A DNA stretch of 64,000 nt, taken from the NCBI GenBank assembly GCA_002171615.1, contig NHEF01000010.1, positions 281,017 through 345,016 of the forward strand, given 5' to 3'. Under the pieces are notes generated by a model. The model was not told the DNA's origin, searched no databases, and was given only the letters and a program-made list of their open reading frames with translations. The DNA is from Gammaproteobacteria bacterium TMED78 (GTDB lineage: Bacteria > Pseudomonadota > Gammaproteobacteria > Steroidobacterales > Rariloculaceae). This document shows, in pieces, positions 1 to 8,258 of this stretch. Position 1 is the first letter of the stretch, and the number at the start of each line of letters is the position of its first letter. Made by a program: the position numbers and the translations under genes.

Positions 1-252
1 CCAGCCAGATCTTCTTAAGATATTAGCAGGAGGCAACTCACAGTCCCAAACTTCTATACTGCCTTCTTCATTCACTACATTAATTAAAAGATGTGAATGA
101 GGGTTTATAAAGCGGTACTCCTTAATAAGTCCCTCTACCGTAATCTTTTTATCTCTATCAAAATGATAATCAAACGAATGGTGTGAATCTCCAATTGAAG
201 AAAAACATATCAAAAAAAATATTGGACACCATTGTATGTAAAGGTTATGCAT
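1..252 (-). CDS. DUF6152-type exported protein, N-terminal part (cut by window edge)
   Basis: The reverse strand reads 84 codons from an ATG at 252 to the window edge. A hydrophobic signal peptide of about 22 residues is followed by SHHSF, then an INPH motif near residue 51 and an LRRSGW motif at the edge. The same order (signal peptide, SHH, xxPH, LxRxGW) occurs in three complete proteins of this window, so I place it in the DUF6152 family. Function is unknown; the conserved histidines suggest metal binding (inference). It lies 30 bases downstream of the S41 peptidase gene on the same strand and could be co-transcribed with it. The C-terminal part lies outside the window. Confidence 0.75.
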   Translation of the reverse strand, partial: MHNLYIQWCPIFFLICFSSIGDSHHSFDYHFDRDKKITVEGLIKEYRFINPHSHLLINVVNEEGSIEVWDCELPPANILRRSGW

Positions 253-282
253 AATATTAAAATATCTGATTAGAAGCATATC

Positions 283-1203
283 TTAATTAAATAATTTTAA
301 GGCTTCAATTAATAATTTATCTTTACTAATCTCTTCATCTTTCTCATCTAGTCTATACTGTACTTGAGGGCTCTTCACTCGATAGACTATGTCAGGTCTG
401 ACGCCGTTTAAATTTATATTATTTCCTAAAGGAGAAATTAAATAAGCCGTAGTTAAGTAAAGCGCTTCATCGTTAGGTAGTGGGAAAAGTGTCTGGACCG
501 TCCCCTTTCCTAAAGTCTTATCTCCAAATATCAAAGCTCTCTTGTTTTCTTTTAAAGACACAATCAATACCTCTGCAGCTGATGCAGATCCTAAGTTACT
601 TAAAACAATTAATTTTTTTCCTTGAATAATATCTCCAAAGCTTGCCCTTGTTTCAGTTCTAGAGTTACTTGTTCTTCCCTTAGTGATGAGGATTAAGCCA
701 TCATTCAAAAAAGCATCTGCTATACTTATTGCTGAAGATATGCTCCCACCGGGATTATTCCTTAGATCAAGAATGTAGCCTTCTATTAAATTATCTGCAT
801 CATTATTAATTCTTTTAATGTTTTTTTCTACTTCAAAAAGTGTACTATCAGAGAAATAAAATATCCTTAGATAGCCTATACCATCTCCTAGATACTCGCT
901 ATATACACTATTATTTTTTGAGTATTCTGCTAATGCTTTCAAAAAAACTTCATGTTCTTTTGCTGAAAGAAACTTTGAATAGCGATCCAATCCATTAATA
1001 ATTCCTTTTGAAAAATCAACATCTATTTCCTCTGCCTTAATATGCAAGAAATATTCTTTTAAAATAGTTGTAATAATATGATTATCAGTAGATATATCTT
1101 CCTGTTCTAAAGATAATAAATAGGTTAAAAAAATAAAGATAAAAAAAATTGGAATAATTACGAAAAAAGGTCTCTCCTTATAAGATTTAACTATCCTTTT
1201 CAT
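283..1203 (-). CDS. S41 family carboxy-terminal processing peptidase, PDZ-less
   Basis: Periplasmic serine protease of the CtpA/Prc family, anchored by one N-terminal membrane segment (residues about 10-30). The core is clear: LRNNPGG, the nucleophile motif GSASAAE (Ser about 208) and the general-base motif LGKGTVQ (Lys about 233), then an NGVRPD tail. The PDZ domain normally lying between the N-terminal helices (here YSKFLSAKE) and the core strand GDGIGYLRI is missing: these two parts are only about 25 residues apart. The protein is 306 residues against roughly 400-480 for usual CtpA. I chose the ATG at 1203; an upstream ATG at 1275 would nearly touch the divergent start at 1277. CtpA beside yibN-grxC is a familiar gammaproteobacterial arrangement. 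Confidence 0.85.
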   Translation of the reverse strand: MKRIVKSYKERPFFVIIPIFFIFIFLTYLLSLEQEDISTDNHIITTILKEYFLHIKAEEIDVDFSKGIINGLDRYSKFLSAKEHEVFLKALAEYSKNNSVYSEYLGDGIGYLRIFYFSDSTLFEVEKNIKRINNDADNLIEGYILDLRNNPGGSISSAISIADAFLNDGLILITKGRTSNSRTETRASFGDIIQGKKLIVLSNLGSASAAEVLIVSLKENKRALIFGDKTLGKGTVQTLFPLPNDEALYLTTAYLISPLGNNINLNGVRPDIVYRVKSPQVQYRLDEKDEEISKDKLLIEALKLFN

Positions 1204-1276
1204 AAACTCTTTCACATAGCATGCTATCGACTGATATAATATTAGTATAAAATCAATACTAAATGAAGGTGGCATA

Positions 1277-1693
1277 ATGGGACAACTATATGAATTTGCT
1301 TCAAATCATAGCCTCTTAGTCTCTGGGCTGATCTGCTCATGGTTTTTAGTGATATTTTATGAATCTAGGCTAAAGAAGCTCTCTTTGACACAAGTTAATT
1401 CATCTGATGCCATAAAACTAATTAATGATGGTGCAAAATTAATTGATATTAGATCATCTGATAAATTTAAAACAGGCCATATAGTGAATTCTAAAAATTT
1501 GCCTCCAGGAAATATAAATTCTAAAAAATTAAAAGCTAAAGACAAGGATAAAGTTTTTTTAATTATTTGTGATAATGGAAATGACTCTGGGAAATATGCT
1601 AACTCCCTCAAGGAAGATGGATTCAATAAAATATTTAGTCTGAAGGGTGGGTTAGACTTATGGCAAAATGACAATCTACCAATAGTAAAGTAA
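1277..1693 (+). CDS. yibN: Membrane-anchored rhodanese-domain protein (YibN-like)
   Basis: One N-terminal membrane segment (residues about 12-30) is followed by a single rhodanese domain (about 40-138). The family transfers sulfane sulfur through a loop cysteine; Cys98 in IICDNGND is at that position. The C-terminal LKGGLDLW motif is typical. An AAGGTGG ribosome site precedes the ATG. It is the first gene of a plus-strand run with grxC (4-base gap) and gpsA, which matches the gammaproteobacterial order yibN-grxC-secB-gpsA, minus secB. The physiological substrate is unknown. Confidence 0.85.
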   Translation: MGQLYEFASNHSLLVSGLICSWFLVIFYESRLKKLSLTQVNSSDAIKLINDGAKLIDIRSSDKFKTGHIVNSKNLPPGNINSKKLKAKDKDKVFLIICDNGNDSGKYANSLKEDGFNKIFSLKGGLDLWQNDNLPIVK

Positions 1694-1697
1694 TCCT

Positions 1698-1952
1698 ATG
1701 ATTGAAATATATACTACTGATATTTGTGGGTACTGTGAGGCAGCAAAAAAACTTCTGCAGAATAAATCATTAAAATATAAAGAGATTAATATGACCAATG
1801 ATAAGAGCCTTCAATTGGAAATAATTAATAAAACTGGTTTGAAAACAGTTCCACAAATTTTCATTGATGGAAAGCATATAGGGGGATTTAATGAGCTTAG
1901 AAATCTTAGCATTACAGGAAAGCTTGACTTACTAATAGATAAGGTTAGTTAA
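1698..1952 (+). CDS. grxC: Glutaredoxin 3 (GrxC)
   Basis: An 84-residue dithiol glutaredoxin that reduces disulfides and mixed glutathione disulfides in the cytoplasm. The active site is CGYC at residues 9-12, where the E. coli protein has CPYC. The TVPQIFIDG segment carries the cis-proline that binds glutathione, and the GGFNEL helix follows. Full length for the family. It sits 4 bases after yibN and 4 bases before gpsA, so the three are very likely one operon. Confidence 0.93.
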   Translation: MIEIYTTDICGYCEAAKKLLQNKSLKYKEINMTNDKSLQLEIINKTGLKTVPQIFIDGKHIGGFNELRNLSITGKLDLLIDKVS

Positions 1953-1956
1953 AATT

Positions 1957-2955
1957 TTGCAAAGAAATATAGCAATTGTTGGCTCTGGCTCTTGGGGTAC
2001 CGCCCTTGCAAGTCATTTTGCTAAATTGGGTCATAATGTCTTAATATGGGGAATAGATGAAAAGGAAATATTAGAAATTAACTCTAATAAATCTAATAAG
2101 AAATATTTACCAAGCTACCAACTCCCTAAAGGAATAAATGCTTCTTTAGAGCTAGAGCACGTCCTAAAAAATACGACGGAAACAATTGTTGCTGTTCCAA
2201 GCCATGCCTTCCGAGAAACTCTATCTAGAATATCTAAAAACAAGCATTTAATTAAATCACTTTCATGGGCGACAAAGGGATTTGAAATAGAAACCGGCAA
2301 GCTTCTCAATAGTATAGCCGAGGAAGAGTTAGGAGAAGATATAGTAACAGCGGTTCTCTCAGGGCCTACATTTGCATTAGAAGTTGCAAAAGGATTGCCT
2401 TCGGCTATCACCATAGCATCTGATGATAGGGCATATTGTAAAAAAATGGCCGAACTTATAACCTCGGAGTCATTTAGGGCCTATACATCGAATGATATTA
2501 TAGGTGTTGAAGTGGGAGGATCTGTAAAAAATATATTGGCAATAGCAGCAGGTATCTCGGATGGCCTAGGGTTTGGCGCTAATACTAGAGCGGCCCTAAT
2601 AACTAGAGGTCTATCTGAGATAATTAAGCTAGGCACAAAACTAGGAGCAGATAAGGATACCTTTACTGGTTTATCTGGAATAGGTGATTTAATATTAACT
2701 TGTAGCGATAACCAATCTAGAAATAGAAGGTTTGGAATAGAGTTAGCTAAAGGGAAAAACATTAAAGCTGCTCAAAAGGCTATCGGACAAACAATAGAAG
2801 GCTGTCTAGCGTCAATAGCTACCTATAATATTTCCAAAAAACTAAACATAGAGATGCCAATTACTCATGAGGTATATAAAATAATTTATGAGAATGAGAC
2901 GCCTGAAAATGCTATTAGGAGACTTATGACAAGACCTATTACATCGGAGAAGTAA
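1957..2955 (+). CDS. gpsA: Glycerol-3-phosphate dehydrogenase [NAD(P)+]
   Basis: Reduces dihydroxyacetone phosphate to sn-glycerol-3-phosphate, the backbone of phospholipids. The N-terminal Rossmann motif is GSGSWGTALA (residues 9-18). Further family signatures are LSGPTFALEVA, VGGSVKNILAIAAG with the catalytic lysine, and NTRAALITRG, GLSGIGDLILTC. At 332 residues it is full length. The start is TTG at 1957, four bases after the grxC stop; no in-frame ATG lies between that and the Rossmann motif. The gene normally found upstream, secB, is absent. Confidence 0.96.
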   Translation: MQRNIAIVGSGSWGTALASHFAKLGHNVLIWGIDEKEILEINSNKSNKKYLPSYQLPKGINASLELEHVLKNTTETIVAVPSHAFRETLSRISKNKHLIKSLSWATKGFEIETGKLLNSIAEEELGEDIVTAVLSGPTFALEVAKGLPSAITIASDDRAYCKKMAELITSESFRAYTSNDIIGVEVGGSVKNILAIAAGISDGLGFGANTRAALITRGLSEIIKLGTKLGADKDTFTGLSGIGDLILTCSDNQSRNRRFGIELAKGKNIKAAQKAIGQTIEGCLASIATYNISKKLNIEMPITHEVYKIIYENETPENAIRRLMTRPITSEK

Positions 2956-2956
2956 A

Positions 2957-3904
2957 CTGACAAATATTACAAAAAAAATCTCTATTGACTTTTGTGGGCT
3001 ACGACTAAACTCACCTACTATATTGCTTTCAGGATGTGTTGGCTTTGGAGAGGAATATACACGTATTGAAGGATTTTCCAATAAAGATGCTGGAGCAATA
3101 ATACTAAAAGGCACAACAAAAGAACCTAGGCTTGGCAACACTCCCCATAGAATCTGGGAAACAAAAAACGGAATGCTAAACTCAATAGGCTTACAAAATC
3201 CTGGAGTCAAAAATGTAGTAGAAAAAATACTTCCTACATTAGATTTTAGCGAAACACACTTTATTGCTAATATTTGTGGATCTACTATAGAGGAATATGC
3301 AGAAGTTGCTATGCAATTTGATAACTCAGCTATCAGCGCTATAGAAATAAATATCTCATGCCCCAACATTAAAGAAGGAGGTGTCTCCTTTGGAAACTAC
3401 CCTAAAATGTCAGCACAGGTGGTTTCTGCATGTAGAAAGGTTACTAATAAACCGCTTATAGCAAAACTATCACCCAATCAAACTGATATAACAAAGAACG
3501 CAAAAGCCTGTATAGATGCAGGAGTAGATGGGCTTTCTGTGATAAATACTATCTCAGGAATGTCTATAGATATAAAAACCAAAAAACCAATTATTGGAAA
3601 CATACAAGGAGGGCTATCAGGCCCAGCTATAAAGCCTATTGCTTTGTTTAAAGTGTACCAGGTCTATGAGGAAGCAAAAAAAAATAATATACCTATCCTC
3701 GGACAAGGTGGAATAAGAAATGCTAAAGATGCTATTGAGTTTATACTTGCAGGGTCAACAACCATAGGTCTTGGTACAAGCCTTTTTTATGACCCAATGG
3801 CTACTAAGGAAATTAACTCTGGCTTAATTGAATACCTAAACAAAAATAATATTAAAACACTGGAAGAATTAATCGGGTCGGTTGATACTGGAATAAATAA
3901 TTAG
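2957..3904 (+). CDS. pyrD: Dihydroorotate dehydrogenase, class 1B-like
   Basis: Oxidises dihydroorotate to orotate in pyrimidine synthesis, using FMN. Signatures of the cytosolic class 1B form are ANICGSTIEEYAEVA, EINISCPNIKEGG with FG nearby, KLSPNQTDI, NTISGM, GGLSGPAIKPIAL and LGQGGIRNAKDAIEF. Homology reaches upstream of the first TTG (3023) into a segment reading SIDFCGLRLNSP. No ATG, GTG or TTG is available there, but a CTG at 2957 has a GGAG ribosome site 7 bases upstream and lies one base after the gpsA stop. I therefore take CTG as the start (315 residues). Most gammaproteobacteria have the membrane class 2 enzyme. No pyrK partner is seen here. Confidence 0.85.
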   Translation: MTNITKKISIDFCGLRLNSPTILLSGCVGFGEEYTRIEGFSNKDAGAIILKGTTKEPRLGNTPHRIWETKNGMLNSIGLQNPGVKNVVEKILPTLDFSETHFIANICGSTIEEYAEVAMQFDNSAISAIEINISCPNIKEGGVSFGNYPKMSAQVVSACRKVTNKPLIAKLSPNQTDITKNAKACIDAGVDGLSVINTISGMSIDIKTKKPIIGNIQGGLSGPAIKPIALFKVYQVYEEAKKNNIPILGQGGIRNAKDAIEFILAGSTTIGLGTSLFYDPMATKEINSGLIEYLNKNNIKTLEELIGSVDTGINN

Positions 3905-3932
3905 TGAGTTTTCTATTCTAAAAAACAATATT

Positions 3933-4718
3933 TTGAACATTCATCCTACAGCTATAGTATCTAAAAAAGCGGAAATTGGCGAAAATGTACTAATAGGCCC
4001 ATATTGTGTCATCAATGACAAAGTTAAAATTGGAAGTAATACTAAACTAGACTCTCACATAGTCGTAGGAAGTAAATTTGGTTCAGTCTATATAGGCAAA
4101 AGAAACTTTATAGAAAGCGGTGCTACCCTTGGAGGTCCGCCTCAGCATTATACTTACCAAAATAGAGAAGGTTCTCTAATCATAGGCAATGATAATCGAA
4201 TTGGTGAGAAAGTATCTATAAGCTTAGGCAGTAAAAGGGGAGAAGGAAAAACAATAATTGGCAATAAAACCTTCATTATGACTTATGCTCATATTGGTCA
4301 TGACTCTGAAATACAAGATGAAGCCATTATAACTAACCTAACACAGATAGCTGGGCACGTTCTGGTAGGAAAAAAAGCCATAATAAGCGGCATGGTTCCA
4401 ATTACGCAGTTCGTTAATGTGGGAGAGCTTAGTTTTATATCTGCTAACTCCAAAGTAAATAAAGATATAATTCCATTTGTAATTGCTGATGGTGAGTGGG
4501 CAATTCCAAAAGCAATAAATAAGATAGGGCTAAATAGAGCATCTGTTTCTAAAAAATCAATTAACAACATTGAGAAAGCATTAAAAATAATACTGACCCC
4601 TAAGCATACAATTAAGGAAGCGCTTAAAAGAATTAATACCGAAATCGAGCCATGTCTATATATTGAAAATTTGACTCAATTTATTGAAAAATCTAAAAAA
4701 GGTATTGCTAGGAAATGA
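3933..4718 (+). CDS. lpxA: LpxA-like UDP-sugar O/N-acyltransferase
   Basis: A left-handed beta-helix acyltransferase of 261 residues with the LpxA layout: hexapeptide repeats (about 1-190), then a helical C-terminus. LpxA starts lipid A synthesis by acylating UDP-GlcNAc. The catalytic base region AHIGHD is kept (His120 and His123, matching E. coli His122 and His125), as is GHV (His142). Two residues important in E. coli differ: His160 is Thr158 (PITQF instead of AVHQF), and Lys76 is Thr74. The gene is not in the usual lpxD-fabZ-lpxA-lpxB cluster and overlaps an oxidoreductase gene by 4 bases. It may be the genuine LpxA of this organism or one that prefers an amino-sugar nucleotide. Start is TTG. 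Confidence 0.75.
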   Translation: MNIHPTAIVSKKAEIGENVLIGPYCVINDKVKIGSNTKLDSHIVVGSKFGSVYIGKRNFIESGATLGGPPQHYTYQNREGSLIIGNDNRIGEKVSISLGSKRGEGKTIIGNKTFIMTYAHIGHDSEIQDEAIITNLTQIAGHVLVGKKAIISGMVPITQFVNVGELSFISANSKVNKDIIPFVIADGEWAIPKAINKIGLNRASVSKKSINNIEKALKIILTPKHTIKEALKRINTEIEPCLYIENLTQFIEKSKKGIARK

Positions 4719-5641
4719 AAAAAATAAGATTAGCGGTTATTGGCTGTGGGTACCTAGGGAGGTTTCATGCTCTTAAGTATAAAGAAATAGATGGTGTTGA
4801 TTTAGTCTCTGTTTGTGACTTAAAAAAAGACATTGGACTATCGCTATCTAAGGAATGTAATACAGAATTCTGTGAAAATTATGAAGACCTTAAAAATAAA
4901 GTTGATGCTGTATCAATAGCAACTGATACAACAACTCACTACAAAATTACAAAATTTTTTTTAGAAAATAGTATTCATTCTCTAGTTGAAAAACCAATTA
5001 CCTCAAAAAGCTCAGAAGGAAAAGAGCTGATCAAGATAGCAAAAGAAAATCATGTTAAGCTTCAAGTAGGACATGTTGAAAGATTTAATCCTGCTTTTAT
5101 AGCCATAAAAGAAAAGCTTACTAATACAAAATTTATAGAGTCTCACAGACTAGCGCCTTTTAAAAAAAGAGGTTGTGATGTAGATGTAGTACATGACCTA
5201 ATGATACATGACCTAGACGTAATTCTTTCATTAGTAAAAAGCCGTCCTATTAACATATCGGCCTCAGGAGTAAAAATCCTAACGAATAGTATAGATATTG
5301 CGAACGCAAGAATTGAATTTGGCAATGGGACAGTAGTAAATACAACTGCCTCTAGGGTAACTAAAGCAATGCAAAGAAAATTTAGGATTTTCCAAGATAA
5401 TCAATATATTTCAATAGACTTCGGTGAGCGTACAATAAAATTAATTACCTCTATTGGTGGTAATCTAGAAGAAAGCTCTTTGGCCTTTGAAAAATCAGAT
5501 GCATTAAAAGAAGAGTTGAGTTCTTTTATATTTTCAATTCGTAATAATACGCCTTGTGAAGTCTCTGGTGAAGATGGAGTAGAAGCTCTTAAGCTGGCTG
5601 AAAAGATACTAGATGATATAACTAGGAGTAGCAAAAACTGA
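4715..5641 (+). CDS. Gfo/Idh/MocA family oxidoreductase
   Basis: A 308-residue NAD(P)-dependent sugar dehydrogenase. The N-terminal Rossmann motif is IGCGYLGRFHA (residues 8-18), followed by the family motif EKPIT near residue 92 and the GHVERFNPAF segment. The conserved catalytic-region histidines lie around HDLMIHDLDV. Its ATG overlaps the lpxA-like stop (ATGA), so the two are translationally coupled. Coupling suggests a sugar-nucleotide substrate in outer-membrane glycolipid synthesis, such as the GnnA-type oxidation of UDP-GlcNAc known from Acidithiobacillus (inference). No aminotransferase partner is seen in the window. Confidence 0.82.
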   Translation: MKKIRLAVIGCGYLGRFHALKYKEIDGVDLVSVCDLKKDIGLSLSKECNTEFCENYEDLKNKVDAVSIATDTTTHYKITKFFLENSIHSLVEKPITSKSSEGKELIKIAKENHVKLQVGHVERFNPAFIAIKEKLTNTKFIESHRLAPFKKRGCDVDVVHDLMIHDLDVILSLVKSRPINISASGVKILTNSIDIANARIEFGNGTVVNTTASRVTKAMQRKFRIFQDNQYISIDFGERTIKLITSIGGNLEESSLAFEKSDALKEELSSFIFSIRNNTPCEVSGEDGVEALKLAEKILDDITRSSKN

Positions 5642-5647
5642 ATCTAA

Positions 5648-7057
5648 TTAGATATCCTCTATTTCCATTAATTTTATCTTTCTGCTTAATGTATTCCTTC
5701 CCCAACCTAATAGCTTAGCCGCCTCTAATTTTTTCCCCCCAGCCTTTTTTAGAGCAGCATAAATAAGCGTTTTTTCAATTATAGGGATAACATCATCTAA
5801 TAAAGGTCTATGTCTTTCTTTTGAAAGCTCATTAGTGACCCATTCTGATAGGCCCTTTGACCAATCTTCTTTTTCACTAAGGTCAGGCTCTTGTCCTCTA
5901 TTTATAGGAATTTCATCTATTGAGACTGCCTGGCCAGCTGCCGTAACAGCTACTCTTCGACAAAGATTGATCAACTCTCTAACATTGCCAGGCCAGCTAT
6001 AGCGCTCTAATAATAAAATAGACTCTTCGCTAAAGAATTTAGGGCTTATTTCTAATTCATTAGATGCTTCTTTCAAATAATACTTAGCTAAAGTAGATAT
6101 ATCCTCAACTCTAGCTCGTAAAGAAGGAACCTCGATAGACATAACATTTAACCTATAATATAAATCCTCTCTAAAAATACCTTTATTGACTAACTCAAAA
6201 AGGTTTTTATTTGTTGCTGCTATTACTCTCACATTTACTTTTATTGACTTCAGGCCCCCTACTCTAAAAAACTCACTTTCTGCCAATACTCGCAAAAGTC
6301 TCGCTTGAAGCTCAAGCGACATATCACCTATCTCATCTAGAAAAAGTGTTCCGCCATCGGCTTGTTCAAATCTTCCGATACGAAGTTTTTCGGCTCCAGT
6401 AAAAGAGCCCTTCTCATGACCAAAAAGCTCAGACTCAAGCAAATCTGCAACAAAAGCAGAGGTATTTAGAGCCACAAAAGGGCCGTTTGCCCTTGGTGAA
6501 TTCTCGTGTAAGGACTTTGCTACAAGCTCTTTACCAGTTCCTGACTCTCCTGTAACTAGAACGTTCATGTTTGAGTGAGATAGCCTTCCTATAGCCCTAA
6601 AGACCTCCTGCATTGCAGGGGCCTTTCCAATCATTTTAGTAGATGTATTATTTTCATCAAAAGAAATTTCAGAACTAGACTGGTTTGCTGCTCTCAAAAT
6701 AAGAGAAACAGCATCATTAATATCAAAAGGCTTTGGCAAGTATTCAAACGCTCCACTTTTATATGATGAAACGGCACTATCCAAGTCAGAATGAGCTGTT
6801 ATGACAATTACTGGTATATCACTATAATCCTCAGATATTATTTTAAGAATATCAAAACCAGAAATATCTGGCATCCTAATATCAGTGACTATGACATTTG
6901 GCTTAGATTTTTTAAGCTGTTTTAGAAAATCTTCGCCGCTAGAAAAAGAGCGAGAGCTTAAGCCCGCTTCTGCTAAAGACTCTTCTAGAACCCACCTTAT
7001 AGACTCATCATCATCTACTACCCAAACTGATATATTTTTTTTCAATTTATGCCTCAT
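5648..7057 (-). CDS. ntrC: Nitrogen regulation response regulator NtrC
   Basis: Sigma-54-dependent activator that switches on nitrogen-starvation genes when phosphorylated by NtrB. The receiver domain (about 1-120) has the phosphorylated Asp in VTDIRMPD. The AAA+ domain has Walker A GESGTGKE and Walker B GTLFLDEIGD. The C-terminal Fis-type helix-turn-helix is AAKLLGWGRNTLSRKIK. The sigma-54 contact loop reads GSFTGA, not the usual GAFTGA. I chose the ATG at 7057, which overlaps ntrB by 11 bases and gives 469 residues, the same as E. coli NtrC; a longer frame from 7120 would run deep into ntrB. Confidence 0.95.
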   Translation of the reverse strand: MRHKLKKNISVWVVDDDESIRWVLEESLAEAGLSSRSFSSGEDFLKQLKKSKPNVIVTDIRMPDISGFDILKIISEDYSDIPVIVITAHSDLDSAVSSYKSGAFEYLPKPFDINDAVSLILRAANQSSSEISFDENNTSTKMIGKAPAMQEVFRAIGRLSHSNMNVLVTGESGTGKELVAKSLHENSPRANGPFVALNTSAFVADLLESELFGHEKGSFTGAEKLRIGRFEQADGGTLFLDEIGDMSLELQARLLRVLAESEFFRVGGLKSIKVNVRVIAATNKNLFELVNKGIFREDLYYRLNVMSIEVPSLRARVEDISTLAKYYLKEASNELEISPKFFSEESILLLERYSWPGNVRELINLCRRVAVTAAGQAVSIDEIPINRGQEPDLSEKEDWSKGLSEWVTNELSKERHRPLLDDVIPIIEKTLIYAALKKAGGKKLEAAKLLGWGRNTLSRKIKLMEIEDI

Positions 7058-8156
7058 CCTCTTGTGAGCTAGGGAATATAATACTAAATACTGTTGCTCC
7101 CGGTTGAGATGTAAATTCAATTAAACCTTTATTCTTAATTATTAAATCCTGAGCTATTGTTAAGCCTAGACCTGTACCTGTAAGCTTTGAAGTCACAAGG
7201 GGATAAAAAATAGTCGGCCTTATATCTTCTGGAATTCCAGGCCCATCATCCTCTACCTCTAGCTTAATTACTAATTTATGTCTATCTCCGCCTAAAGTAA
7301 AATTATTCACAGCCCTAGTTCTAAATATCACCCGCCCTTTAGTAGATATTGCATATAATGAATTTTTTACTATGTTAAGTACTACTTGAATGATTTGGTT
7401 TTTATCTACAAAAATTAAGGGTATGCTAGGATCATAATCTCTTATTATTTCAATTGACTCATCTTTCTCGTTTTCTATTACCCCAATCACATATTCAGAT
7501 ATTTCATGGAGGCTTAACTTTTCTTTATTTGGCTTGCCACTTGCTCCTAAGGTCTTATCTACCAATGCTGCTAGCCTATCTGCTTCATCGATAATAATAT
7601 TTGTATATTTTTTTAGATCCTTGGAGGGAAGTTTTCTCTCTAACAATTGAGCAGCTCCTCTCAATCCCCCTAATGGATTTTTAACTTCATGAGCTAATTG
7701 TTGCACAATTGTTCTACTAAGTTTTCTCTGATTAGCTAACTCCTCCTCTCTACTAATTATCTTGTCCCTCCTAATATCTTGAAGCTCTAATAGAATAGGC
7801 GTTTCTTTTAAGCCTATATCCAAGATGGGTGTGGCTATACATGACAAGGGTGTTACTTTGTTTCTAGTTCTTATCTTTATTTCTCTAGACCTATAAGTTA
7901 TTTTTTTATCTAATGCCTTATTACAAAGAAGGGCTAAGTCTTCTGTAAAAAAAATTTGGTCTTGCAAAAGAAGCCCAATAGCTTTGTTTTTACTTATATC
8001 TAAAATATTTTCGGCTGCAGAATTTAGATTAGTGATAGTTAAATCAGAATCTAAGACAACTATAGCGGTAGTAATAAGATCGAAAACATAACCTAAATTA
8101 GCTAGTGATATATTAGACTCGTCATCAGGCCTTTGAATGCTTTGGAAACTAGTCAT
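7047..8156 (-). CDS. ntrB: Nitrogen regulation sensor histidine kinase NtrB
   Basis: Cytoplasmic two-component kinase/phosphatase partner of NtrC. It has an N-terminal PAS domain (about 20-130), the H-box QQLAHEVKNPLGG with the phosphorylated His, then the ATPase domain with N-box IVKNSLYA and G-boxes DDGPGIP and GTGLGL. No membrane segment is seen, as expected. The ATG at 8156 has AAGGTG five bases upstream and is preferred to a GTG two codons earlier. It follows glnA on the same strand and overlaps ntrC, so the order is the enteric glnA-ntrB-ntrC. PII proteins, the usual modulators, are not encoded in this window. Confidence 0.95.
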   Translation of the reverse strand: MTSFQSIQRPDDESNISLANLGYVFDLITTAIVVLDSDLTITNLNSAAENILDISKNKAIGLLLQDQIFFTEDLALLCNKALDKKITYRSREIKIRTRNKVTPLSCIATPILDIGLKETPILLELQDIRRDKIISREEELANQRKLSRTIVQQLAHEVKNPLGGLRGAAQLLERKLPSKDLKKYTNIIIDEADRLAALVDKTLGASGKPNKEKLSLHEISEYVIGVIENEKDESIEIIRDYDPSIPLIFVDKNQIIQVVLNIVKNSLYAISTKGRVIFRTRAVNNFTLGGDRHKLVIKLEVEDDGPGIPEDIRPTIFYPLVTSKLTGTGLGLTIAQDLIIKNKGLIEFTSQPGATVFSIIFPSSQEDEA

Positions 8157-8191
8157 AATCACACCTTAAACATAATAATTTTAGACAGAAA

Positions 8192-8214
8192 GCAGGGCAA
8201 CGTAATTACCCTGC
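8192..8214 (-). terminator. Stem-loop between glnA and ntrB
   Basis: GCAGGG (8192-8197) and CCCTGC (8209-8214) form a perfect 6-bp stem with an 11-base loop. There is no strong U-run after it on the minus strand. It resembles the partial terminator found between glnA and the ntr genes in enterics, which lowers ntrBC expression relative to glnA. That role is inferred from position. Confidence 0.45.
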
Positions 8215-8258
8215 AAGTCTTCCTACACTTTAGTTTTTCTCTTTATACTACTCTAGAG

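Noticed and set aside
1204-1275. Extended start of the S41 peptidase at 1275
   Set aside because: It would leave no room for promoters of the two divergent genes, and the extra residues precede a better ATG with a normal membrane anchor.
1357-1674. Long antisense frame within yibN (105 codons), and similar antisense frames inside atp, gyrB-dnaA and opp genes
   Set aside because: They mirror strongly conserved genes, have no ribosome sites and no recognisable domain.
7058-7120. Longer NtrC frame
   Set aside because: The extra 21 residues lie inside ntrB and are not part of a receiver domain.
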